DNA of 64,000 bases from Notamacropus eugenii (GCF_028372415.1 NC_092879.1:63056238-63120237); one strand, 5' to 3'; positions 19,477 to 34,122 are shown, numbered from the stretch's first letter. Notes: generated from the letters alone by a model not told the origin. Numbers and translations are program-made.

Positions 19477-22400
19477 TGGGTGTATATCTGTGTGTCTGCG
19501 TGTGTCTCTGTGTAAATAGGTGTGTCTGTGTGGGTCTTTATACGTGTGTGTCCTTGTGTATGTATGTCTGTGCGTGTTCACGTGCTGGCGTTGGTTAGGG
19601 AGGGATAAGTGAGGAGGAAACCTTGTGAAATCTCAGTAAGTCAGTCCGTGGAGCAAGGATGTGACAGGGGCCTGTGGGTGCACATGGGCCATTCTAGAAA
19701 CCCAGTTCCTCACCTGCTGGCCTTGGGTACCAAATGCAGGCAGAAACTCTTGGAGGACCAAGCAGGCAGTCTGTCTCTGCCGTAAACCTGCCAAATGAAA
19801 TGTACTTGGAGGATTCCAGGACAGGGTCCCAGGACAGTGCCCTTAGCTCCCTCCAAGTAACCAACCCTGGAGCTGTGCAACCTCTTCCCTCCCACCCTCC
19901 CCTCCACACCCATTCTTTGCCTCCTCCTGGACTTTTTCTCTCCCCACCATCTTTTTCCAACTTCAACCCTATTCCATCTCACTCCTCCTCCTTTTTCTCC
20001 CTTTCCCCACCCTCTTTTCTCCCCGTTGCTTTTCCAGCCCCACCTAATTACCTGTGTCGTCTTGGACAAGTCACTCATTTTTTGTGGTGGTCAGCAGCAT
20101 CCTCCATAAAAGGAAAGGGTTGGATTAGAATCCCTTACAGCTTACAATGCCTGATGCTAGGATTCCCTCCTGCCCTTTCCCCCCTCCTCGCACCCCCTTT
20201 CCTTCTCACTCCACCCCCTCCTTTTTGTCTCCTTCCTACCCCTCTCCCCCACCCCACGCCATCAGAGGAAGCAGAGTCCTTTAGAACAGTGGCTCAGAAG
20301 TCAGAGGACCTGGATGCACATCCTCAGCTTGGATCTTACTCCCACTGTGACCCAGAGTAAATCGCCTAACTTTGCTGGCCTTTACCCCCAACTTCTATAA
20401 ATTGAGAGTGACTGCATGGTCCCTGAGATCCCTGCCAGCTCTAAATGTACCCCCTTCCCGGACCTTCCCTTTTCCCCACTTCCTCCCTCCCCTCTCCCCT
20501 CTTCCACGCCCTGCCCTTTCCTCTCCTTTCCTTCCTCATCTTCTCTCAGGTCTACTACCCCAGCCTACCGTCATCCTCCTCCTAAAATGTCCAACTCTTT
20601 TCTGAACCCTCTGCCCCTTTACCTCTAAGTAGCCGCAGGAGGCAGGCTCCATGAGAGGACTGGGAATCAGAGGACCTGAGATTTAATAGCATCTTGGAGT
20701 TATAACCTTTGTAACCTCAGACAAGTCACTGACGTTTCCTTCAGTTTCACGGCTTTTGGCTTACCTGGACACAGTGGGCCCTTACAGATTTCACTTTAGG
20801 ATCCTGCGATCGACTCTTCCCCACCCCTATCTCGTGTCCTTTCCTCTCTGCCCCCCCTCCCCTTTCTTCCCCCTTTCTCAAGCCCTGCTCTCACCTGACC
20901 TTATACCCCCTTTTCTCTTTCCCTGATTCTCCTGCCTTCCCAGAGGATGCCAGCCCGTCCTTTGACCCAGCTGCACTTGATCATCCCTTCTTTCTCCCTC
21001 CTTCCTCTTTGCTGTCCCTCTCCTGTCCTCTCCCACCCCATATATGCTCATGATGACAACTGCACTTGACATAGAGCTGGATCCCTCCCCCAGGGTCTTG
21101 TAGCTCAGCTGAGGGGATGCAGAGGTGAGCCCTGAGGTTTGCTGTCCATCCTTGGTGTTCCAGTACACACTGTCTTTGGTGACAGCCTGGTAAAGAGAAT
21201 ACAGAGGGTTGGCTTTGGGAAAGAAAGATCTGGGTTCATGTCCTAACTCTCATACATGCTGGCTGAATGATCATGACTATAAACCTCTGTGTCCCCAAGC
21301 AGTTCTCTAAGAGGATCAGTTGATCTCCATCGGAAGAGGAAATTTCGATAAGGTGAATTAATCACACCAAGGAAACCAGAAAATTTACCTCAATTTTCAA
21401 ATGCTTAGTCCTCCTAAGGCTGTCTTCATCATTATTTTTTGCTGGAGAACCTCCTTCAGCCTCCTGTTACGTGGAATTCAGACTGTCCTAAACCAAAGAA
21501 GACAGATGGAGGGATGAAAGATGGCAGCCCCTTTTAGCTCTCAGGGTTGTCCTCCCCCATAGCTTGGGCTGGGGCTCTCTGTTGGGGAACTCAAATTGGG
21601 ACAATTAGGCTCATTAGTAACCCTGGAATATGCCTGATTAGGATTTCCCATAGTCCTAGGGCTGAAGGTAAAACCTCAAGAAAGGGAGAGAGTGAGTTCA
21701 AGTGCAACTTTGGAGCGATTTCAAGGCAGTTTTTAAAAGGAGGGACCAATTCTAGCCTGTGAATTGGACTGAGCCACATGTGGTATTAGTTCAAGACTGG
21801 TATTTCCCACCTTGTCATTAGTTAACTTGGAAAACAACTCACCTATCTATTTTAATTTTTCATATTGTTTCCGTTACTTATTTTAATGGGAGAAGAGGAG
21901 GTACGTGTGGGCTTTTAAAAATGTCACCAGTCTAGGGAGCTCCCCACCACCACCACCACATATAAGTTCGCAGAAATGCTGACAAGCAGTTATGCTCTCT
22001 AATTTCTAGTCTGGAAGAGTGAGCTCAGTGCCTGGGGTGTTCACAGGGGAAGAGACTTGCCCATGTTGGCACAACCAGTATGTTCAAGAGGCAGTTCAGG
22101 GACCCAAGTCCGCCTGACTGCAAGGCCAGCCCTCCAGCTACTACGCTCCTCAGAAGGGAAGGGGATACAGGTTTCTTAAGGGTGTGCTCTGCGCCAGGCA
22201 TCATGCACTTTAACACTTTTCCAAACACGACTTCATTTGATCCTCACCGCTGTGAAAGGTAGGTGCTGCAGTGCAACTCTTTGAAGAAGCACTTCTCTTT
22301 GTTTATGTGCAGTGGGTGGGGGACACCTGTGTTCCCCTGCTGCTGGACCACTCCAGGAAGGGAAACTGACCTGGAGCTCACAGCAGGACCCAGCCCCCAG

Positions 22401-25400
22401 CTAAGGCACGGAGCTGTCCAGCCTCCTCCCCCTCCTTTATCCTTTCTCCCCTTCCCCACCTTCTCCCAACACAGCCTCTTCTCCATGTACACTTCTTCCT
22501 TTTTGCCCCTTCCTCTTTCTGTACTTTTTGCCACACTCTGTTCTCACCTCCCTCGTATTTTCTTCGTCTCCCCTCCTATTCCTTCTCTGCTTCCCATGTC
22601 TCAACTTTCCTGTAATCCTTTGCACTGTTCTCCCACCCTTTCTTTCTCTTTCCTTTCCTCTTCATCCTTTCCTCCCCACCCTTTCCTTTTTTTTCCTTGA
22701 TGTACTCCAATCTCTCTTCCCCTTCCCTGACTTTTAATTGTTTTCTTATTCACCAATCTCACCTCTTTCCACTGTTTCCTCCTCCTTCCTCCACCTCCAC
22801 CTTCATCAGGCATCAGGGAAGGTTGAATCCTCTACTGGAAAGGTCAGTGGCCCTGAAGTCAGGGAACACAGAGTTCAAATCCCACCTTATTACCTGTGTC
22901 TCCTTGAGAAAGTGGTGTCATTTTCATGGGGTTCACTGGCATCTTCTCTATTTAGAAGGGATTGGGGTACTTGGTTCCTTACATCCCTTCCAGCTCTAAA
23001 TGTCTGATGCTATGATCATCTCCCCTCTCCTGCTTCCTTCCATCTCACTGGCCCCACCCTTTCCTTCTCTCCCCAAACCCCAGGCTGTCAGGGGAGAGAC
23101 TCGGGTGTCAGACGACCCGGATTCCAATGATGTCCTGCATTCTTGGTCTGAGTGTCTCGGCAAGTCTCTTCACTTTGTTAGCTTGAATGCTCTATCAAAT
23201 GAGGTGGATGGACTACGTGGTCTGTAAGTTCCCTTCCACTTCTAAATGATCCCTTCTTCTCCTCTCTCCAGCATTTCCTCCCTCTTATCTCTCCCACCCC
23301 TTTCCATCACCCACACGGTCCTCCCCTTTACCTTCCTCTCCCTTCATTTCTCTTCCCTTGCCCACGCCACCATGCCTCCTCTTCCTCTTCCCCACACTTT
23401 CTGGTCACCTTGTCTCCTCTCTTTCCTTCTAAGATCTCAGCAGATGCAGACTCCTGGAAAAGAAAGAGCAGAGCCTTGTGAATGAGAAGAACTCAGATCA
23501 AATCTCATCTTTTCCCTTTACCACCTGGGTGACCCCAAGCAATTCCCTGAGCTTTCGTCAATGAGAGGGTTGACTCAGGGGGCCTCTGGGGCCACGGCAA
23601 CATCTAAATATGGGTTCCTGTGATCCCCTCCTTCCCAGTCTCTTCCCTCAAGTTTTCTATTTCTTTCCCTTCCCCTTTTCTTCCTCCTCTCTCACCCTCT
23701 TCTTCTCCCCTCATTCTCTCCCTTGTCCTTCCCCCTCTGATGTCACACTTGGAGTGATTGTTCCACAGACCTTGGAAACAGTGATGTTGCCCTTAGCAAC
23801 AGGGTGCTAGCCTGGGAGTCAGAGAATCTGTATTCGAATGATGACTATGCCCCTGAAGTAGTATCCGTGTAATCTACACGTTCGCCCTTCTGGCTCCGTT
23901 TCCTTCTCTGTACAATGAAAACCAGGATCCTTTAGGATTATTGGATTGGAATAAAATAAATCTTAGGAGCGTCTTGGAGTCCCACTCTCTTACGAGGGGG
24001 CTCTTTCTTTGAAAGCAGAGGAGGGGTCAAACCTAGGATTTCATCCCTCCATCTATTTCATCCCTCAGCCTATGTAGATCTGCAGTACTACAGTTATTAC
24101 AATAGTGAGAGAGTAGCTTGGCGGACGTGAGAGGTTAAATAAATCCCTTGCCCAAAGTCAGAGGCACAATTTTGCATCCAGATCTTCTCTCGATTCTAAG
24201 AATCTAGCTTTATCCAGTATCTTACTCTGCCTCTGCATCCTTCACTCTCCAAATGGACAACGTGAGGCATGAACAGGGGAGTAACTTGCCCCAAGTCACA
24301 TGCAGTTTAGCGGTAAAAGTGGGAATCAAATCCCAATGCCCTGTGGCCTAATTCCACCCTTCCCCTTTCTACCTCACCAAGTTACCTTCCCTTTAGCCAC
24401 GTAATTGTGCCCTCTGCACAGACAGAGATGAATTGACTAACGTACTTTCAGTAGACCTTCACTTTGGAGTCATTTTCCCAAGGAATGGTTTTTCTCATCC
24501 ACCCAACTCTCGCACCTCGCTTCTTCCAGGATCTAGAAGGGAAAGCAATTGGGTGAGTTGAGTGTTAGGAAAGTGACTATGGAAGGAAGAAAACCCAAGT
24601 GGTTCCTGTGCCTTCCTGCCCTTGACTTCATCCTGTCTGCATTCTCTCACTCCATCTCCTAACAGAGCCTCAGCCACGGATGGAATCCCAGGCTCTCAGA
24701 GCCAGAGAGCCCTTTAGATCCCATCTAGCCCAAAGCCCCCCATTTCCAGGGGAAGACACCGAGACCCAGAGGCAGGACCAGTGACAGTTCGTTGCAGAAG
24801 TCTCACCAGAACCCAGGGCTCTGGAATCTTCTAACATGAGAGGGAGGTGCCTTTTTGCTCTAGTTCACAGGCCTGGGAGTGGACACCTGGTGGGAGGGCA
24901 GCTTTGCCGAGGGTCGGAGCAGATGCAGGGTAGGGAAGCCTCCTGTATGGGGAGATGGGTTTTGAATCAGGGTTTTTGAGTCTGGGGCTGACCCTGTTCC
25001 CAGCCCTGACCCTCGGCTTTGATGAATGCTCCTTACCATGCCTGGTTTCAGTTCTTTTCCACTTTGAAACCATCATGTCTCCACATCCATCAGGACCTTG
25101 GGCGCCACCCCTGAAAGAGTGAGCTCCGTGTGATGAGCATTCATCGTCTCTTGCCCGGTTTCGGATCTGTGCTGGGCCCCACCATCCCACTCAGCACTAC
25201 GTGATGATCAGACAGAAATGGGACGTGTGTTCCATTTCTCCCAGCACATCTAACCCTGGATCCCATTCTACATCATTTGAGCCTACTGTCCAGTTCAAAA
25301 ATTCCACTGGACCCCTTAAAAATCATCCTTGAAGAGACACTGAGGTCTCCATGCCTCTTGAGCAGCACAGGCTCTACTGAAGCCTTCTGCCCACCTCCTC

Positions 25401-26022
25401 TATTTTATCCCAGCCTCCTTGATTCTCCTGCCTTCCCAGCTGCTCCCAGTCAGGCACTGGACACAGCTTAACCTCACCATCCCACTCTGGTTCCTCCTTT
25501 TCGGTGTCTTTCCCTCCCTCCCATAACTGCTTATGACTACCTCTGTACCTGTAGGAGGGCTGGCTCCTTCCTCCAGGGCCCTGTATGTCAGCTGAGGCAG
25601 TGCAGAGGTGATCCCTGTGGTTGGCTGTCTCTCCTTGCTGTCCCACTGTCTGCTGTCCTAGGGTGGCAGCCTGGTGAAGTGAACACAGGGCTGGCCTTGG
25701 AAACAGGAACATCTGGGTTCATTTCCTTCTCTGACACGTGCTGGCTGTGTGATCGTGGGCAAGTCACTTACCCTCAGTGTCTCCAGGCCATTGTCTGAGA
25801 GGATCAGTTGATCTCCGTCACAGGAGGCAGTTTCCACACGGGAGTTTGTCACACCTACGAAATCAGCAAATGGGCCTTAATTTCATATGCCCCTAGTGAT
25901 ATGCTTTCTCTTCATCATCATGAGGACAAGCTGATTCACCCTCCTCTACCTTGGAGTTCACCTCAAGCCAAAAAAGACAGACCTCTTGGGACTGAGGCAG
26001 GGATGAAAGGAGACCGTCCCCT

Positions 26023-26064
26023 CCACCAGGGGAGGTATTCTTTCTTCATAGCCCAGCAGGGGGT
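26023..26064 (+). promoter_or_regulatory. Tandem CTCF-like cores, unit 4
   Basis: Identical to the pair in unit 1. Confidence 0.4.
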
Positions 26065-26760
26065 TCTTTGCTGTGGATCTAGAATTGGGAGAATTTGGCT
26101 ACATGGGTGATGTTATCATGGTCCTCATTATAGTCTCAAATGTTCTAGAGTCTAAAGAGCGTTGGGGGAGTGGGAGAACCATCCTGCAACTGACTTCATC
26201 TTCAACTTCTGCACTAAGGAAGAACCCCCCTGCTCTAACTGAGGTACAGCAGCTGGTCACATGTGGATAGAACTGACCAGTGACTGTCACCGTGTGGTTG
26301 GGGGTTGCTGTCTCAGTATCCTGAAATTTTTTTCCTTTTGTAAAAGCCCTGACCTGTTCTCTCTCTTCTCTTTTCATGTTGTTGTGCATATTTTACTTTT
26401 TCTTGGAGTGGGGGATGTGTGTGGAGCCGCCCACAGGGAGGTTGCCTCCAGAGATGAGGTGAGCCCAGCAAGTGCGTGTATTTGTAGCTATGAGGAGTGA
26501 GCTCCCTGCCAGGGCCTGGGGGGCAGAGTGACCTCACAGTCCGTGTGTCAGAGGAAGGCCTTGGATTGGGGACTGTTTCCAGGCCAGCCCTGTAGCAACT
26601 AGGTACTGGAGGGAAGAGAACTGAGGATTTCCCAAGTCCCTACTCTGTGCCAGACGCTGGCCTAAGCACTTTTACCAATATTACCTCATTTGGTCCTCAC
26701 AACATGCCTGGGATGGACCTGGCTTTCCCCAGCTCTCTTAAGAACTGGCATTTTGTAATA

Positions 26761-26763
<3 letters not shown>

Positions 26764-26799
<36 letters not shown>
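26764..26799 (+). repeat. (GT)18 microsatellite, unit 4
   Basis: Longest pure allele in the window. Confidence 0.95.
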
Positions 26800-26800
<1 letters not shown>

Positions 26801-29800
26801 TGGGTGTATATCTGTGTGTCTGCGTGTGTCTCTGTGTAAATAGGTGTGTCTGTGTGGGTCTTTATACGTGTGTGTCCTTGTGTATGTATGTCTGTGCGTG
26901 TTCACGTGCTGGCGTTGGTTAGGGAGGGATAAGTGAGGAGAAAACCTTGTGAAATCTCAGTAAGTCAGTCCGTGGAGCAAGGATGTGACAGGGGCCTGTG
27001 GGTGCACATGGGCCATTCTAGAAACCCAGTTCCTCACCTGCTGGCCTTGGGTACCAAATGCAGGCAGAAACTCTTGGAGGACCAAGCAGGCAGTCTGTCT
27101 CTGCCGTAAACCTGCCAAATGAAATGTACTTGGAGGATTCCAGGACAGGGTCCCAGGACAGTGCCCTTAGCTCCCTCCAAGTAACCAACCCTGGAGCTGT
27201 GCAACCTCTTCCCTCCCACCCTCCCCTCCACACCCATTCTTTGCCTCCTCCTGGACTTTTTCTCTCCCCACCATCTTTTTCCAACTTCAACCCTATTCCA
27301 TCTCACTCCTCCTCCTTTTTCTCCCTTTCCCCACCCTCTTTTCTCCCCGTTGCTTTTCCAGCCCCACCTAATTACCTGTGTCGTCTTGGACAAGTCACTC
27401 ATTTTTTGTGGTGGTCAGCAGCATCCTCCATAAAAGGAAAGGGTTGGATTAGAATCCCTTACAGCTTACAATGCCTGATGCTAGGATTCCCTCCTGCCCT
27501 TTCCCCCCTCCTCGCACCCCCTTTCCTTCTCACTCCACCCCCTCCTTTTTGTCTCCTTCCTACCCCTCTCCCCCACCCCACGCCATCAGAGGAAGCAGAG
27601 TCCTTTAGAACAGTGGCTCAGAAGTCAGAGGACCTGGATGCACATCCTCAGCTTGGATCTTACTCCCACTGTGACCCAGAGTAAATCGCCTAACTTTGCT
27701 GGCCTTTACCCCCAACTTCTATAAATTGAGAGTGACTGCATGGTCCCTGAGATCCCTGCCAGCTCTAAATGTACCCCCTTCCCGGACCTTCCCTTTTCCC
27801 CACTTCCTCCCTCCCCTCTCCCCTCTTCCACGCCCTGCCCTTTCCTCTCCTTTCCTTCCTCATCTTCTCTCAGGTCTACTACCCCAGCCTACCGTCATCC
27901 TCCTCCTAAAATGTCCAGCTCTTTTCTGAACCCTCTGCCCCTTTACCTCTAAGTAGCCGCAGGAGGCAGGCTCCATGAGAGGACTGGGAATCAGAGGACC
28001 TGAGATTTAATAGCATCTTGGAGTTATAACCTTTGTAACCTCAGACAAGTCACTGACGTTTCCTTCAGTTTCACGGCTTTTGGCTTACCTGGACACAGTG
28101 GGCCCTTACAGATTTCACTTTAGGATCCTGCGATCGACTCTTCCCCACCCCTATCTCGTGTCCTTTCCTCTCTGCCCCCCCTCCCCTTTCTTCCCCCTTT
28201 CTCAAGCCCTGCTCTCACCTGACCTTATACCCCCTTTTCTCTTTCCCTGATTCTCCTGCCTTCCCAGAGGATGCCAGCCCGTCCTTTGACCCAGCTGCAC
28301 TTGATCATCCCTTCTTTCTCCCTCCTTCCTCTTTGCTGTCCCTCTCCTGTCCTCTCCCACCCCATATATGCTCATGATGACAACTGCACTTGACATAGAG
28401 CTGGATCCCTCCCCCAGGGTCTTGTAGCTCAGCTGAGGGGATGCAGAGGTGAGCCCTGAGGTTTGCTGTCCATCCTTGGTGTTCCAGTACACACTGTCTT
28501 TGGTGACAGCCTGGTAAAGAGAATACAGAGGGTTGGCTTTGGGAAAGAAAGATCTGGGTTCATGTCCTAACTCTCATACATGCTGGCTGAATGATCATGA
28601 CTATAAACCTCTGTGTCCCCAAGCAGTTCTCTAAGAGGATCAGTTGATCTCCATCCGAAGAGGAAATTTCGGTAAGGTGAATTAATCACACCAAGGAAAC
28701 CAGAAAATTTACCTCAATTTTCAAATGCTTAGTCCTCCTAAGGCTGTCTTCATCATTATTTTTTGCTGGAGAACCTCCTTCAGCCTCCTGTTACGTGGAA
28801 TTCAGACTGTCCTAAACCAAAGAAGACAGATGGAGGGATGAAAGATGGCAGCCCCTTTTAGCTCTCAGGGTTGTCCTCCCCCATAGCTTGGGCTGGGGCT
28901 CTCTGTTGGGGAACTCAAATTGGGACAATTAGGCTCATTAGTAACCCTGGAATATGCCTGATTAGGATTTCCCATAGTCCTAGGGCTAAAGGTAAAACCT
29001 CAAGAAAGGGAGAGAGTGAGTTCAAGTGCAACTTTGGAGCGATTTCAAGGCAGTTTTTAAAAGGAGGGACCAATTCTAGCCTGTGAATTGGACTGAGCCA
29101 CATGTGGTATTAGTTCAAGACTGGTATTTCCCACCTTGTCATTAGTTAACTTGGAAAACAACTCACCTATCTATTTTAATTTTTCATATTGTTTCCGTTA
29201 CTTATTTTAATGGGAGAAGAGGAGGTAAGTGTGGGCTTTTAAAAATGTCACCAGTCTAGGGAGCTCCTCACCACCACCACCACATATAAGTTCGCAGAAA
29301 TGCTGACAAGCAGTTATGCTCTCTAATTTCTAGTCTGGAAGAGTGAGCTCAGTGCCTGGGGTGTTCACAGGGGAAGAGACTTGCCCATGTTGGCACAACC
29401 AGTATGTTCAAGAGGCAGTTCAGGGACCCAAGTCCGCCTGACTGCAAGGCCAGCCCTCCAGCTACTACGCTCCTCAGAAGGGAAGGGGATACAGGTTTCT
29501 TAAGGGTGTGCTCTGCGCCAGGCATCATGCACTTTAACACTTTTCCAAACACGACTTCATTTGATCCTCACCGCTGTGAAAGGTAGGTGCTGCAGTGCAA
29601 CTCTTTGAAGAAGCACTTCTCTTTGTTTATGTGCAGTGGGTGGGGGACACCTGTGTTCCCCTGCTGCTGGACCACTCCAGGAAGGGAAACTGACCTGGAG
29701 CTCACAGCAGGACCCAGCCCCCAGCTAAGGCACGGAGCTGTCCAGCCTCCTCCCCCTCCTTTATCCTTTCTCCCCTTCCCCACCTTCTCCCAACACAGCC

Positions 29801-32800
29801 TCTTCTCCATGTACACTTCTTCCTTTTTGCCCCTTCCTCTTTCTGTACTTTTTGCCACACTCTGTTCTCACCTCCCTCGTATTTTCTTCGTCTCCCCTCC
29901 TATTCCTTCTCTGCTTCCCATGTCTCAACTTTCCTGTAATCCTTTGCTCTGTTCTCCCACCCTTTCTTTCTCTTTCCTTTCCTCTTCATCCTTTCCTCCC
30001 CACCCTTTCCTTTTTTTTCCTTGATGTACTCCAATCTCTCTTCCCCTTCCCTGACTTTTAATTGTTTTCTTATTCACCAATCTCACCTCTTTCCACTGTT
30101 TCCTCCTCCTTCCTCCACCTCCACCTTCATCAGGCATCAGGGAAGGTTGAATCCTCTACTGGAAAGGTCAGTGGCCCTGAAGTCAGGGAACACAGAGTTC
30201 AAATCCCACCTTATTACCTGTGTCTCCTTGAGAAAGTGGTGTCATTTTCATGGGGTTCACTGGCATCTTCTCTATTTAGAAGGGATTGGGGTACTTGGTT
30301 CCTTACATCCCTTCCAGCTCTAAATGTCTGATGCTATGATCATCTCCCCTCTCCTGCTTCCTTCCATCTCACTGGCCCCACCCTTTCCTTCTCTCCCCAA
30401 ACCCCAGGCTGTCAGGGGAGAGACTCGGGTGTCAGACGACCCGGATTCCAATGATGTCCTGCATTCTTGGTCTGAGTGTCTCGGCAAGTCTCTTCACTTT
30501 GTTAGCTTGAATGCTCTATCAAATGAGGTGGATGGACGACGTGGTCTGTAAGTTCCCTTCCACTTCTAAATGATCCCTTCTTCTCCTCTCTCCAGCATTT
30601 CCTCCCTCTTATCTCTCCCACCCCTTTCCATCACCCACACGGTCCTCCCCTTTACCTTCCTCTCCCTTCATTTCTCTTCCCTTGCCCACGCCACCATGCC
30701 TCCTCTTCCTCTTCCCCACACTTTCTGGTCACCTTGTCTCCTCTCTTTCCTTCTAAGATCTCAGCAGATGCAGACTCCTGGAAAAGAAAGAGCAGAGCCT
30801 TGTGAATGAGAAGAACTCAGATCAAATCTCATCTTTTCCCTTTACCACCTGGGTGACCCCAAGCAATTCCCTGAGCTTTCGTCAATGAGAGGGTTGACTC
30901 AGGGGGCCTCTGGGGCCACGGCAACATCTAAATATGGGTTCCTGTGATCCCCTCCTTCCCAGTCTCTTCCCTCAAGCTTTCTATTTCTTTCCCTTCCCCT
31001 TTTCTTCCTCCTCTCTCACCCTCTTCTTCTCCCCTCATTCTCTCCCTTGTCCTTCCCCCTCTGATGTCACACTTGGAGTGATTGTTCCACAGACCTTGGA
31101 AACAGTGATGTTGCCCTTAGCAACAGGGTGCTAGCCTGGGAGTCAGAGAATCTGTATTCGAATGATGACTATGCCCCTGAAGTAGTATCCGTGTAATCTA
31201 CACGTTCGCCCTTCTGGCTCCGTTTCCTTCTCTGTACAATGAAAACCAGGATCCTTTAGGATTATTGGATTGGAATAAAATAAATCTTAGGAGCGTCTTG
31301 GAGTCCCACTCTCTTACGAGGGGGCTCTTTCTTTGAAAGCAGAGGAGGGGTCAAACCTAGGATTTCATCCCTCCATCTATTTCATCCCTCAGCCTATGTA
31401 GATCTGCAGTACTACAGTTATTACAATAGTGAGAGAGTAGCTTGGCGGACGTGAGAGGTTAAATAAATCCCTTGCCCAAAGTCAGAGGCACAATTTTGCA
31501 TCCAGATCTTCTCTCGATTCTAAGAATCTAGCTTTATCCAGTATCTTACTCTGCCTCTGCATCCTTCACTCTCCAAATGGACAACGTGAGGCATGAACAG
31601 GGGAGTAACTTGCCCCAAGTCACATGCAGTTTAGCGGTAAAAGTGGGAATCAAATCCCAATGCCCTGTGGCCTAATTCCACCCTTCCCCTTTCTACCTCA
31701 CCAAGTTACCTTCCCTTTAGCCACGTAATTGTGCCCTCTGCACAGACAGAGATGAATTGACTAACGTACTTTCAGTAGACCTTCACTTTGGAGTCATTTT
31801 CCCAAGGAATGGTTTTTCTCATCCACCCAACTCTCGCACCTCGCTTCTTCCAGGATCTAGAAGGGAAAGCAATTGGGTGAGTTGAGTGTTAGGAAAGTGA
31901 CTATGGAAGGAAGAAAACCCAAGTGGTTCCTGTGCCTTCCTGCCCTTGACTTCATCCTGTCTGCATTCTCTCACTCCATCTCCTAACAGAGCCTCAGCCA
32001 CGGATGGAATCCCAGGCTCTCAGAGCCAGAGAGCCCTTTAGATCCCATCTAGCCCAAAGCCCCCCATTTCCAGGGGAAGACACCGAGACCCAGAGGCAGG
32101 ACCAGTGACAGTTCGTTGCAGAAGTCTCACCAGAACCCAGGGCTCTGGAATCTTCTAACATGAGAGGGAGGTGCCTTTTTGCTCTAGTTCACAGGCCTGG
32201 GAGTGGACACCTGGTGAGAGGGCAGCTTTGCCGAGGGTCGGAGCAGATGCAGGGTAGGGAAGCCTCCTGTATGGGGAGATGGGTTTTGAATCAGGGTTTT
32301 TGAGTCTGGGGCTGACCCTGTTCCCAGCCCTGACCCTCGGCTTTGATGAATGCTCCTTACCATGCCTGGTTTCAGTTCTTTTCCACTTTGAAACCATCAT
32401 GTCTCCACATCCATCAGGACCTTGGGCGCCACCCCTGAAAGAGTGAGCTCCGTGTGATGAGCATTCATCGTCTCTTGCCCGGTTTCGGATCTGTGCTGGG
32501 CCCCACCATCCCACTCAGCACTACGTGATGATCAGACAGAAATGGGACGTGTGTTCCATTTCTCCCAGCACATCTAACCCTGGATCCCATTCTACATCAT
32601 TTGAGCCTACTGTCCAGTTCAAAAATTCCACTGGACCCCTTAAAAATCATCCTTGAAGAGACACTGAGGTCTCCATGCCTCTTGAGCAGCACAGGCTCTA
32701 CTGAAGCCTTCTGCCCACCTCCTCTATTTTATCCCAGCCTCCTTGATTCTCCTGCCTTCCCAGCTGCTCCCAGTCAGGCACTGGACACAGCTTAACCTCA

Positions 32801-33346
32801 CCATCCCACTCTGGTTCCTCCTTTTCGGTGTCTTTCCCTCCCTCCCATAACTGCTTATGACTACCTCTGTACCTGTAGGAGGGCTGGCTCCTTCCTCCAG
32901 GGCCCTGTATGTCAGCTGAGGCAGTGCAGAGGTGATCCCTGTGGTTGGCTGTCTCTCCTTGCTGTCCCACTGTCTGCTGTCCTAGGGTGGCAGCCTGGTG
33001 AAGTGAACACAGGGCTGGCCTTGGAAACAGGAACATCTGGGTTCATTTCCTTCTCTGACACGTGCTGGCTGTGTGATCGTGGGCAAGTCACTTACCCTCA
33101 GTGTCTCCAGGCCATTGTCTGAGAGGATCAGTTGATCTCCGTCACAGGAGGCAGTTTCCACACGGGAGTTTGTCACACCTACGAAATCAGCAAATGGGCC
33201 TTAATTTCATATGCCCCTAGTGATATGCTTTCTCTTCATCATCATGAGGACAAGCTGATTCACCCTCCTCTACCTTGGAGTTCACCTCAAGCCAAAAAAG
33301 ACAGACCTCTTGGGACTGAGGCAGGGATGAAAGGAGACCGTCCCCT

Positions 33347-33388
33347 CCACCAGGGGAGGTATTCTTTCTTCATAGCCCAGCAGGGGGT
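33347..33388 (+). promoter_or_regulatory. Tandem CTCF-like cores, unit 5
   Basis: Identical to the pair in unit 1. This unit has the damaged minus-strand core, so only the plus-strand pair remains. Confidence 0.4.
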
Positions 33389-34086
33389 TCTTTGCTGTGG
33401 ATCTAGAATTGGGAGAATTTGGCTACATGGGTGATGTTATCATGGTCCTCATTATAGTCTCAAATGTTCTAGAGTCTAAAGAGCGTTGGGGGAGGGGGAG
33501 AACCATCCTGCAACTGACTTCATCTTCAACTTCTGCACTAAGGAAGAACCCCCCTGCTCTAACTGAGGTACAGCAGCTGGTCACATGTGGATAGAACTGA
33601 CCAGTGACTGTCACCGTGTGGTTGGGGTTGCTGTCTCAGTATCCTGAAATTTTTTTCCTTTTGTAAAAGCCCTGACCTGTTCTCTCTCTTCTCTTTTCAT
33701 GTTGTTGTGCATATTTTACTTTTTCTTGGAGTGGGGGATGTGTGTGGAGCCGCCCACAGGGAGGTTGCCTCCAGAGATGAGGTGAGCCCAGCAAGTGCGT
33801 GTATTTGTAGCTATGAGGAGTGAGCTCCCTGCCAGGGCCTGGGGGGCAGAGTGACCTCACAGTCCGTGTGTCAGAGGAAGGCCTTGGATTGGGGACTGTT
33901 TCCAGGCCAGCCCTGTAGCAACTAGGTACTGGAGGGAAGAGAACTGAGGATTTCCCAAGTCCCTACTCTGTGCCAGACGCTGGCCTAAGCACTTTTACCA
34001 ATATTACCTCATTTGGTCCTCACAACATGCCTGGGATGGACCTGGCTTTCCCCAGCTCTCTTAAGAACTGGCATTTTGTAATACTC

Positions 34087-34091
34087 GTGTG

Positions 34092-34122
<31 letters not shown>
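34087..34122 (+). repeat. (GT)10-TT-(GT)7 microsatellite, unit 5
   Basis: Same interrupted allele as unit 2, although the region to its left in this unit is unit-4-like. Confidence 0.95.

Larger units (their letters stand above)
14643..21962 (+). repeat. Array unit 3 (7320 bp)
   Basis: Full copy, closest to unit 1: it has the CAACACAACC variant near 15152, the five-G GGTTGGGGGTT near 18977 and an uninterrupted (GT)16. Private variants include GCGGACATG near 16802 and TCCAACTC near 20592. MAR1 copies: about 18342-18546 and 21182-21382. Confidence 0.97.
21963..29286 (+). repeat. Array unit 4 (7324 bp)
   Basis: Full copy with the longest GT tract, (GT)18. It shares TTTCCTTCTC near 23902, CAATAGTGAG near 24103 and GAGGTGCC near 24845 with unit 5. 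It shares AAAGAGCG and GGAGTGGG near 26157-26173 and GAGGAGAAAAC near 26937 with units 8 and 9. Private: GACTACG near 23213, CAAGTTTTC near 23650, CATCCGAAG near 28654, GGCTAAAGG near 28985. MAR1 copies: about 25662-25866 and 28506-28706. Confidence 0.97.
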
